This document shows, one piece after another, positions 55,190-64,000 of a stretch of DNA of 64,000 bases. The notes beneath the pieces are model-generated. The model ran no database searches and had not been told where the DNA came from. It saw only the letters and a program-made list of their open reading frames with translations. How positions within the stretch are numbered: the stretch's first letter is position 1; each line of letters starts with the position of its first letter. The translations under genes were made by a program, and so were the position numbers. This DNA is from Antilocapra americana (Eukaryota; Chordata; Mammalia; Artiodactyla; Antilocapridae), in assembly GCA_007570785.1 (NCBI GenBank), contig ML660211.1, positions 2,030,947 through 2,094,946 of the forward strand, read 5' to 3'.

Positions 55190-56605
55190 TTTACTTTCCC
55201 TCAAACATTTCACCCTCCAAATGCCTGTGAAACTTTTATATAATATCTCTTAGAGAATGGACAAAATCTTGTCAGCTAAGACTCTGAAACATATGTTGCA
55301 AATTCAGATGCCCTAGGGACCAGTCAAGTAACAGAAGTGAGAGGAGCCAGCTGGGAAAAGAGACAGTTAGAAAGGGTAGGGACACTGGTAAAGCAGAGAA
55401 TGCCTGTCTCTTGGCAGAGCAGCTGCTCATCTTTAATGACTATGGCCAAGTGGAGATATAGTACCAGGGTTGAATACACTATGATTTTTCTTAATGGGAA
55501 AATTTTTTGATTACTGGTTAAAATTTCTCAAAAGTTAATTAAAAAAATTACATTTGCCAACCAATTAGATCTCAGGCTGAATCCAGCCCATGAGTGTCAG
55601 TTTTCAACCTCTACTCAAAAGCCTTCAGCAAGAGCAGAAGAAAAGAATTTGTTGGATTATACCTGCTGTTTAATGTGTGTTTTGTTGCAGAATAACGCAG
55701 TGTCTATTACCAGAAACCTCTTACAAATAAATCATATGTGCTAGATGGGGTATCTAGATGATTAGCTGGCTTGAATCTCACCTTAGCAATCATTATAATA
55801 TTGGGGGATGTTCTCTGAGTTCAGTATTGAAGGAGTTCTGTGGAGATTTGTCAGGAGATGGGAGAGTTGTCTTTTTCTCTCTATCTTTGTGATCATAAAC
55901 AACCTGCTTTATCACTGTGAGTCATAGTTTTTTGTCTTTCAGGTGAGAAGACTAAGGTGTTTTTTTTTTTAATTTTAAAAAATTTTAGCACAAAAATGCA
56001 ATCATAGCATGAAAGCAATTTTTATTTTTCATTCTGGAGCATATGGTCAAAGTTTAATGTACTTTGGTCCCCAAAATTTGATATATAGTTTTATTTGCTG
56101 ACAAATCATACCTTCTTCTGCAATTAATTTAAAATCATCAAGCTTCACTTTTTAAATGAGGAAGAGAATTTTAAAAGTCATTAATATAATTACATATGTT
56201 AAAATTGCCTTAAATTAACAATATACTTAAATTAACTATATATATATATTTTTTCTTATAATAACTTCTTTGAGACAGTTCTTAGAATGACATCTTGGGG
56301 ATGTTTCAGTATAGGGACTGAGAGATCAGGAAAAGGCTTAAAGACTCTAGTTTCTAGAGGTTTTGACCAGGTGAAGGGGAAGCTGTGAAACAAAGAAAAG
56401 ACAGGAGAAGAGCAGGAGATGGGAGGAGAAGACAACTAGCTTTTTTAAAAAGGATTTTGAAATTGAAGTATAGTGTTTTATAATATTCCACTTGCTTTTT
56501 TTTAACATGTTGAGTGTGAAGTGCCTGCATTGCATCCAAGGGACAAAGTGAAAGCACTGAAAACACTGTTTTAACCTGATTAGAAAGAGCAAAACTGGGG
56601 AAATG
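55190..56605. other. AT-rich DNA, no gene recognised
   Basis: No structured repeat identified. Small frames are non-specific. Confidence 0.35.
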
Positions 56606-56611
56606 ATTTTA

Positions 56612-57345
56612 CTCATTTTTTTTTTTTTTAGTTTTTGTTTTGTATTGGAGTACAGTCGATTAACAATATGGTGCTAGTTTCAGGTGTATAGCAGAGTGAT
56701 TCAGTGCTATGTGCACAGGCGTCTGTTCTTTGCCCATTTAGGTCACTACAGTGTATTGAGTAGAGCTCCTTGTGCTATACAGTAGGTCCTTGTTATCTAT
56801 TTTAAATGGACTGGTGTGTATATGTCAGTCCCAAACTCCCAGTCTATCCCCTACCCCTCACCTTTCTTCCCTGATAACCATAAGTTTGTTCTCTAAGTCA
56901 GAGTCTATTTCTGTTTTGTAAATAAGTTCATTTGTATCATTAAAAAAAATACCACATATAAGTGATATATGATGTTTGTCTTTCTTTGACTTACTTCACT
57001 TAATATGATAATCTCTGGGTCCATCCACGTTGCTGCAAATGGCACTGTTTCATTGTTTTTAATGACTGAGTAGTATTTTACTGTTTACATGTGCTACATC
57101 TTCTTTATCCATTCATCTGTCGATAGACATTTAGGGTGCTCCCATGTCTTGGCTGTTATAAACAGTGATATGATGTATGTTTATGCAGGGTGCCTGTATC
57201 CTCTCAAACCATGTTTTTCTCCAGATATATGCACAGGAGTGGGACTAGAGGGTCATATGGGAACTCTGCTTTTAGTTTCTTGAGGAACCTCCTTACTGTT
57301 TTCCAATTGACATTCCTGCCAACAGTATAGGAAAGTTCCCTTTTG
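56612..57345 (-). mobile_element. Artiodactyl L1 3' end, antisense (about 730 bp)
   Basis: A T13 run, then 'tattggagtacagtcgatta', 'gctagtttcaggtgtatagc', 'ttgtgctatacagtaggtcc', 'gactgagtagtattttactg' and 'ctgcttttagtttcttgagg' down to 'acattcctgccaacag': 3' UTR and last part of ORF2 in reverse, 5'-truncated. Confidence 0.85.
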
Positions 57346-57423
57346 GAGAAATTATCGTAAATGCTACCAGAACATTTAATACACTTTATTAAAATATTCT
57401 GGACTAAATTGGTAGATGAAATT

Positions 57424-57460
57424 AAATCTACCATCTTCTCTGCTGGAAGATGGTAGATTT
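57424..57460. repeat. Perfect 15-bp hairpin with 7-nt loop
   Basis: AAATCTACCATCTTC (57424-57438) and GAAGATGGTAGATTT (57446-57460) are exact complements around TCTGCTG. A further GGTAGAT at 57411-57417 could pair with the left arm instead. Confidence 0.9.
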
Positions 57461-57529
57461 CTTGTACAGGGACCACGTACATGTTGCTCTCTTCACAGTG
57501 CATGGCATGCAAGAAGACCCTGATTAATG

Positions 57530-58010
57530 TTTTTTTTTTAATTCTTTAATTTATTTTTTATTGAAGTATAGCTTATTTACAATGTTGTGTTAGTTTCAGA
57601 TGTACAGCAAAGTGATTCAGATATATATATATATGTGTGTGTATATATATATACACACACATATATATTCTTTTCAAGATTCTTTTCCCTTGCAAGTTAT
57701 TACAAAATGTTAAGTAGAGTTCCCTGTGCTGTCCCTTGTTGATTGTAACATAGTAGTGTGTATTTGTTAATCCCAAACTGCTAATTTATCTCCTACCCTC
57801 TTCCCCATTTGGCAACCATAAGTTTGTTTTCTATGTCTGTGGGATACCAAATTCATTTTTATCATATTTTTAGACTTGCATTAAGCAATATCACATGATA
57901 TTTGTCTTTCACTGGCTTACTTTAGTTAGTGTGATAATCTCTAGGTCTGTCCATATTGTTGCAAATGGTATTATTTCACTCTTTTTTTATGACTGAGTAA
58001 TCTAATGAGT
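57530..58010 (-). mobile_element. Artiodactyl L1 3' end, antisense (about 480 bp)
   Basis: 'ttttattgaagtatagctta', 'gtgttagtttcagatgtaca', 'gagttccctgtgctgtccct', 'ccatttggcaaccataagtt' and 'tttttatgactgagtaatct' are in L1 antisense order. A TA/TG/CA microsatellite lies within it. Confidence 0.85.
57621..57668. repeat. Compound (TA)(TG)(TA)(CA)(TA) microsatellite
   Basis: 57627-57668 is a perfect 42-bp palindrome built of dinucleotide blocks: AT, GTGTGTGT, ATATATATAT, ACACACAC, AT. It occupies the TA-rich point of the L1 3' UTR. Confidence 0.9.
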
Positions 58011-58014
58011 ATTT

Positions 58015-58950
58015 TTTAATGAATTTTTTAAGAAGTTACTCCTTTATTGTATACCAGGCAAAAATGATGAAGGTTTTACATCACAAAGGGAGTTCTCAAG
58101 ATAGTGTATTAGTGCAAAAGGGGTTTGAACAGCAAAGAATGTTGGAAACCACTTGTCTGAGTAATCTCTAAGCTTTATGCAGGCCCTCTGACTAAATCAA
58201 GAATTAATAGGCCATTTGCTCTGTAGAGGTCCCACTGACTTTTGAAATTAATTCTATGAATCTCTCAGAAAATGTTGGCCTGAAAATGAGCATCACTGTT
58301 TCTGAATCCAGACACAGGTGTTTAGGGAAGATGTAGCAATGCTAGACCCATGTGGGTCACACTCGCCTGGTGTGGAGCAGCTTCGTGCATGAGGAGGCGT
58401 CATCACCCTTGTCATCATCGGGGGCGGGTGCCTGATGGGCACTGGTGTCCCAGAGGAGGCTGCTGTGGAGCACACTGCGGCAGCTCCCCATGTGCTTTTA
58501 AGATAATTAACTCTTGGAAAAGCATTTAAAAATGTTGCCTGAAAATCATTAGACATTCTTAATAGTTTTTGATGGACTATTGATTTAATTGAGTGATAGG
58601 AATACACTGCAGTGCAGTGGAGATATAAGAAAAGCTGCCACGATACTACTTTAAATGACTTAATTTGATCACCACTAAAGAGTATTTCAGTATCTTCCAA
58701 TGGCTGTCTGATGAGTGTGATGTGAAATATGCACATGTGTATCTTCAAGTGTTTCATGCCTGAAAGGACACATTTACAAAATATTTAATTTAGGTAAGGT
58801 GACCTATGGATAATATTTAAGGGACTAGCTTTATCTTTTTCTTTTTTACTCTCATTGTCTGGGTGACTTAATGGAAATGATTTGTTCTACATCAATATGG
58901 AAATGATATGGAATGGAAATGATATAAGCATGTTCTACACTGATATCCTA
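58015..58950. other. No gene recognised
   Basis: 58290-58500 is unusually GC-rich for its surroundings and open on the minus strand over 58293-58757, but has no domain, no splice context and no CpG cluster comparable to 2.2 kb. Confidence 0.35.
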
Positions 58951-58952
58951 TG

Positions 58953-59068
58953 TCTTTGTTGTTGTTGTTTAGCTGCTAAGTTGTGTCTGACTCTTATGAT
59001 CCCATGGACTGTAGTCTGCCAGGCTCCCTCTTTCCATGGGATTTCTCAGGCAAAGATACTGGAGTGGG
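58953..59068 (-). repeat. Bov-A/Bov-tA SINE fragment, antisense
   Basis: 'ttgttgttgttgtttagctg', 'gatcccatggactgtagtct' and 'ggcaaagatactggagtggg' match the SINE in reverse. Confidence 0.85.
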
Positions 59069-59074
59069 TAAAAA

Positions 59075-60430
59075 ACCTAATTCTCCTCTTTAAGAAAGCA
59101 GGCAAAAATCAGGATAATATCAATGTTTGTCCTTTTTCATTATAGAAGCTATCATGAGTATAAACAGAGACCCCTTCCTAGTCTATTGTTTTGCTCAGAG
59201 CCATTAAGAGAAATGAAATAGCTTCCTAAATTCGCACCATTGTTCACAGAGCTTATAAAACCATTTGAAAATATATCTAGAGGAGAGTCATATTTTAGGA
59301 CAATAGTAACTTCAGTGAATAGTGTAAACTTCATTCACTCTTAAAAACAGCTAAAGAACAATCTCTACTTGTTTAGGCAGTAATATAGGCAATCTCTACT
59401 TAAAAGAGAAGTCAGATTGTCCTCATGGCAGTGAGGACCCAATTAAAACCTTGTGAAGAGATCAGAGCTAGGTTGGCTTCTGAATGGCATTGCTCCCTCC
59501 CCCGTTTTTGTGCCTACCTGTCATATAACACCAAGGATTTGTTCCTCATGGGACTAAAGATCAATTCCCTTGTAAACCACTGAACCCTGACAATTGCACC
59601 TGATCTTGAAGGTTTATATTGTGCTAAATTATACCAAAGTCCCTAGACTAAGTGCTGTTGCCAACACTGTCAGAGAACCAAGCATTTCCTTTACTTCCTT
59701 TGGGACTCAGAGACTCCACCTTGCCTGGCTTCCCTCTGCCACCCCAGACAGCAGCATGGGCTAACCTGCCTGATAACCACGAGGTCTAGGGTTAAAGGTA
59801 ACAGTTCATTCGAAGAGGCGATTGAGGATAACCTCCAGGAAGCACATGCACTTGTTAAACTGGGAGTCAAAACAAACTTCTATCTCAAATCATAAATAGC
59901 AGAAGAGAACAGTTCTAGTTTTCAAAGATGCACCTTGTATGAATTTCTCTGCTTTTGGACATAGGATTATTGCACAAATCTTCAGTGCTTAGTGATGATA
60001 CCATGCAAATTTTTCTAGCCTGGATCCTAGTAATGGAATATCTCTGGCTCTAGTGCTCCCTGCAATATTCTTTTCTTCCTTCCTCCTTTTCTTTCCCTCT
60101 TCTTATTCCCTTTACTTCTATTTCTCCTTCATTTTTTCTTTTTCTTTCTTATTCTTTTCTCCAATGATAAAGACCTGTATCTTTAAGTTGTCCACAGGAT
60201 TAAAATTATTTTAAACCTAATTATATTTCTTTCTCTTGTAGCACTGTATAAGCCAGAGCCTTTCAGTAGTCACAGCAAGAATGCGCTTTCACTCTCTGGT
60301 CCATGAGACCAAGAGTTTGCGCTGGTAATAGTGAGTCTGTATGAGTCACGAGCCATGTGAATCGGTCAGCTTGGAAGCAGAATGTCTGGTTTCAGAATTA
60401 TGTATATCAACCCTATGGCCAACTCTATTT
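59075..60430. other. No gene recognised; pyrimidine-rich tract at 60065-60160
   Basis: 60065-60160 is a nearly pure C/T stretch. The rest is unassigned. Confidence 0.4.
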
Positions 60431-60437
60431 TTATCTT

Positions 60438-61029
60438 GTTCAGTTCAGTTCAGTCGCTCAGTTGTGTCTGACCTTTTGTGATCCCATGGACTGCAGCACT
60501 CCAGGCTTCCCTGTCCATCACCAACTCCTGGAGCTTGCTCAAACTCATGTCCATAGAGTCAGTGATGCCATGCAGCCATCCAACCAAGTCATCCTCTGTC
60601 ATCCCCTTCTTCTCCTGCCTTCAATCTTGCCCAGTATCAGGGTCTTTTCCAGTGAGTCAGCTCTTTGCATCAGGTGGCCAAAGTACTGGATTTTCAGCTT
60701 CATCATTGGTCCTTCCAATGGATATTCAGGACTGATCTCCTTTAGGATGGACTGGTTGGATATCCTTGCAGTCCAAGGGACTCTCAAGAGTCTTCTCCAA
60801 CACCACAGTTCAAAAGCATCCATTCTTCAGCTCTCAGCTTTCTTTATAGTCCAACTCTCACATCATCCATACATGACTACTGGAAAAACCATAGCTTTGA
60901 CTAGATGGACCTTTGTTGGTAAAGTAATATCTCTGCTTTTTAATGTGCTGTCTAGCTTGGTCATAGGTTTTCTTCCAAGGAGCAAGTGTCTTTTAATTTC
61001 ATGGCTGTAGTCACCATCTGCAGTGATTG
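60438..61029 (-). mobile_element. BovB LINE 3' end, antisense (about 590 bp)
   Basis: 'ttcagttcagttcagtcgct', 'ggactgcagcactccaggct', 'gtcttttccagtgagtcagc', 'caagagtcttctccaacacc' and 'catggctgtagtcaccatct' are the BovB tail in reverse. The minus strand still reads FELWCWRRLLRVPWTARISN in the 60599-60823 frame. No poly(A) tail. Confidence 0.9.
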
Positions 61030-61034
61030 TTAGG

Positions 61035-62845
61035 AGATATTAATGACTATTATTTTTAACTGTGAAAATGTTTACTTCTTATTGTCCATTGACTCATCTT
61101 TCATTGGATTCTCCAATTTTTCAAGTTTCAAATCACTTAGGCTTATCAATCAGAACTGTCTTTGGTAATTACCCAAGATGCAATTATTGAAAATTTACTA
61201 TGCATTGTGAATTATACAAAGAAGTGAATGACAGTTCTGCCTTCAATGAACTGTAATCTAGTTTGTGAGAAAAAAAAAAATTTGTTCTCGCATCTCAGAA
61301 TGCCTGCCCTTCCGTTTTCAGGGCCCCCAGAGCACCAAACTTGGGAGATTACCCCTCTCTCGTCCAGTAGTTTTATCACTGAGACATGGGTCCTCAGTCT
61401 TGTAAATAGTTATTTGTCAGTTTCCACTATCGGAGCATGAGATACTTGAGATCAGTTCTTTTAATTCATCTGATTCCTGGTATACAGTAGGTGTCCAAAA
61501 AGGTTTTAGATTGAAGGATTAAACCCTGAATCATATTCCAAAACAATTCTCAAAACTATTAGAGTGTATCAGAATGTCTTGACTTGTTACATATCTCCAA
61601 GCAAATCAGAAATCATGAGCATCCTTTTAATACTTGGCACTCAGTTTCTTAGCTCTTATTCAAGATTCCATTTATCAGCATTTCTATTAGACCCAACAAG
61701 TCTTTCATTTATGTAGGTTTTTAAATGGTGATATATCAGCTCTTTTTGAAGCTGTTCATTCTGCGCTTACTACAGATATTGAATATTTTTCATTTACAGG
61801 AAGTTGAGCAAGATTCCATGATGAGATTTTGCTGAATTTTATACAATTAATGAACCCTTTATTTCTGCTCAAGATTGTAAAGTAGTTAACTTTGTGTTCT
61901 TTTTCAAATTGATAGTAACTTGTTTTAAAAATCTAATTTTAGATGGGATGTGTTTGAAAATGTTTCAGAAAATAATGGAAGTGGCCAAATAGCTTTTGTT
62001 TGGGGGCATATTTTTGTTTTGCAATAGATTATTCTGGACCTAGCACATGTATGGCAGATTTCAATTTATTACATGTAATACTCTCAACTTTTAACCCCTG
62101 GAAAGGAAAATGAACAGAAAGACTGATTAATTATCGGTGTAGTGGTCCTTTGGCCATGCTTGCTAAATGATTTACACTGGTGTTTTGTTAGACTCAACCG
62201 TATTAAGCCTCATTTCCTGTGGGAGTTCAATAAAGTTATTCTGGGATTAGGATCTTGAATTCTCAAAGAAAATACAGTACAGTCTGCACAAATGTAATTT
62301 CTAAATGTCTTCTAATTTCTCTGCCCAAAACATCTTTCCTTCTAAGTCCTTTGATCACATTTATTCTCTTTTGGAAAAAATGGTTTATCATGTGTGTGTG
62401 TCAAACTCAAATTCTCCCTTTTAGTATTCAGCATCCTTTTCTGGATTATCCAAGCCCACATAATTCTCTGTTCCTTCTTTTCCAGTGTTTTCATTTTGAA
62501 TAAACATTCTCCCCTATTTTTCATGGAGAATTAGCTTAGAGAGGTGATTCGTGAGAAGATACTCTGGTCAACTTGGCTCTCCTGGAAATGGTCCACAGGG
62601 TTGTTTTAAAAATAGATCATATTACTTGAGAGAAATTTACAGTTAGAATTTTTTGTTCTTGCCTTCTTTGGCTAGTCTAGACACAGCCCCTTTAAATAGA
62701 CCTTTAAATAGCAAGTGCAGCATAAGGGAAAGAGGAGCAGAACATTTGAGGATACTGTTTTGTACGTTAATTATCCATGAATGTTCTAATATTGAGAAGC
62801 CAGTTAATTAGTTAACTGGGCACACTTTGGGGTCTTTTTTTTTTT
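61035..62845. other. AT-rich DNA, no gene recognised
   Basis: 61470-61510 ('tggtatacagtaggtgtcca') hints at an L2 tail. Nothing else can be supported. Confidence 0.35.
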
Positions 62846-62849
62846 TGCA

Positions 62850-63150
62850 TGCAGTCATCTGCCATATATTATTAGAATATATTGGAATTAGAAAGCAGAA
62901 TGAAACAATCCCTGCTCTCAAGGACTAACAGTCCAGTGGAAAAAGCAGACAAATGAATCAATGACCAATTAATGGTGTAGTATATCCTAGATGACATTTA
63001 ATGACATTTCAGTTCAGCTTGTGGGATATTTCCCAACAAAGTTTTGTGAAAAGGTGATGCCTGAACTGAACTTTGAAAGATGAGTACCATTAAGAAAATA
63101 AACCTTGGATATGAAAAGAGCATTCCAGACAAGGAACAGCACGTGGGGGA
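62850..63150 (+). repeat. Old interspersed repeat of uncertain family (copy 2)
   Basis: 'ctgctctcaaggactaacag', 'aaggtgatgcctgaactgaa' and 'agcattccagacaaggaaca' with 'gcacgtggggg' follow the same order as 6600-6940, better preserved here. Confidence 0.45.
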
Positions 63151-63374
63151 TAGGGAACCTTAAAACATTGTGACTTATTCATGAATTATGTTTCTTAATA
63201 TTATTGAATGACAAGAGTGAAATGAAGTGTTAATAAATGATATTGTAGAAAGAGGCAGGAGCCACGTCAGGGATACCGTGGGGATTAAGGTGAGGAACTT
63301 TGGGGTGAGTGCCATGCTAGGTTTTAGAATTATGGTAAATGGTGGTATTTGTCACTGAGCTGGATAGCTTGCTT

Positions 63375-63570
63375 CCTCTCTTTCTTTGCCTTGTGAGGAC
63401 ACAGCAGGAAGACAGCTGTTGACAGGCCAGAAAGAGGGCCCTCACAGGAACTGAATTGGCTGGTGCCTAAATCCTGGACTTCACAGCCTCCAGAACTGTG
63501 AGAAATAAATGCTGTTGAAGCCACCCAGTTTGTGGTATTTTATTATAGCAACCTGAGAAGACTAAGACAG
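63375..63570 (+). repeat. MLT1-type (MaLR) LTR, 3' part
   Basis: 'cttgtgaggacacagcagga', 'tccagaactgtgagaaataa', 'gccacccagtttgtggtatt' and 'cctgagaagactaagacag' form the typical 3' half of an MLT1 LTR, with AATAAA at 63503-63508 as the polyadenylation signal. No internal sequence is attached. Confidence 0.8.
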
Positions 63571-63639
63571 TTTCTCATTTTTTTTTAATGACACCATTTT
63601 TCCAGCAGCAGATTAGACATTTTGAAATTTTCTTCAGTT

Positions 63640-63955
63640 CCTCTTATTTATGCCTCCCACAATCCATTACTTAATTCAGTTGGTTCTTTTTTCCAATATT
63701 TCTTTCATTGTTCAGTACCAAGGTTCCTTGTCATTTGTTGTCTGGACTATTTCAATAATGTCTTAATTGGCTGTTTTTGTCTGTAAGCTTCTGAAGGACT
63801 TTAAGGAATTTGAGACACAAAAGCATCTTCTTCAACAAGCTTCAGTGGCTCTCCACTGCCCAAAGAATAACATTCAAACTCATCAGTTCAGAATTTAGAG
63901 CCTGCCTGATCGGGCCTCACTACCATTCTAGTCCTGTGCATTTTGTTGAAGCCAC
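63640..63955 (+). repeat. L2 LINE fragment, sense
   Basis: 'caagcttcagtggctctcca', 'ctgcccaaagaataacattc', 'aaactcatcag' and 'gcctgcctgatcgggcctca' match the conserved ORF2-end region of L2. Cut near the right edge of the window. Confidence 0.65.
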
Positions 63956-64000
63956 ATAGTTTCACTAAACAGGGTTTAAAAAAAAATTATTAATTTTTTC

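Noticed and set aside
58293..58757. 154-codon minus-strand frame
   Set aside because: Only the GC-rich part is unusual; no domain, no start context worth noting and no conservation evidence available.

Overview
The window is mammalian nuclear DNA from a ruminant (cattle, sheep, goat or a close relative). The evidence is the repeat set: RTE-type BovB LINEs, Bov-tA SINEs, tRNA-derived CHR SINEs of cetartiodactyls, ruminant L1 (L1_BT-like) 3' ends and a ruminant-type mariner mini-element, over a background of older mammalian MIR, L2, old L1, MLT1 and Tigger-like DNA. The sequence alone does not separate Bos from Ovis or Capra. Base composition is mostly AT-rich and no conserved multi-exon protein-coding gene can be recognised, so this is probably intergenic or deep intronic DNA.

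Layout. 1-1.3 kb: two antisense L1 tails. 2.1-2.7 kb: the only dense CpG cluster, followed by a possible unrecognised first exon with a strong start context and a good splice donor. 3-9 kb: a solitary LTR, MIRs and a CHR SINE with a clean target duplication. 9.4-9.85 kb: an L1_BT 3' end. 10-19 kb: MIR/L2 background with a BovB tail inserted in a MIR. 19-21 kb: a cluster of L1, BovB and SINE pieces. 21-34 kb: largely unique or old DNA, with a local duplication at 32.6/33.2 kb. 34-38.3 kb: SINEs, a 69-bp L1 insertion inside an L2, a Tigger-like transposon and an RPL17 processed pseudogene. 41-45 kb: L1, CHR, a perfect-ended mariner mini-element and a 1.6-kb BovB reverse-transcriptase segment. 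46.9-48.5 kb: a BovB head-to-head (5'-inverted) structure. 48.7-53.9 kb: an old L1 carrying a multi-level stack of later L1 and BovB insertions, including an L1 whose 5' junction carries an inverted copy of its own flank. 54-64 kb: a minisatellite, BovB and L1 tails, an MLT1 LTR and an L2.

There is no operon-like gene cooperation. What can be read is a history of retrotransposition: L1 machinery (poly(A) tails, 10-18 bp target duplications) moved L1, SINEs and RPL17 mRNA, while BovB (poly(A)-less 3' ends) spread separately. All recognisable coding sequence in LINEs and in the RPL17 copy is broken. No convincing new multi-gene system was seen. The strongest items for follow-up are the CpG cluster with its candidate exon (2.1-2.7 kb) and the inverted flank copy at the L1 junction (50.5-51.0 kb).
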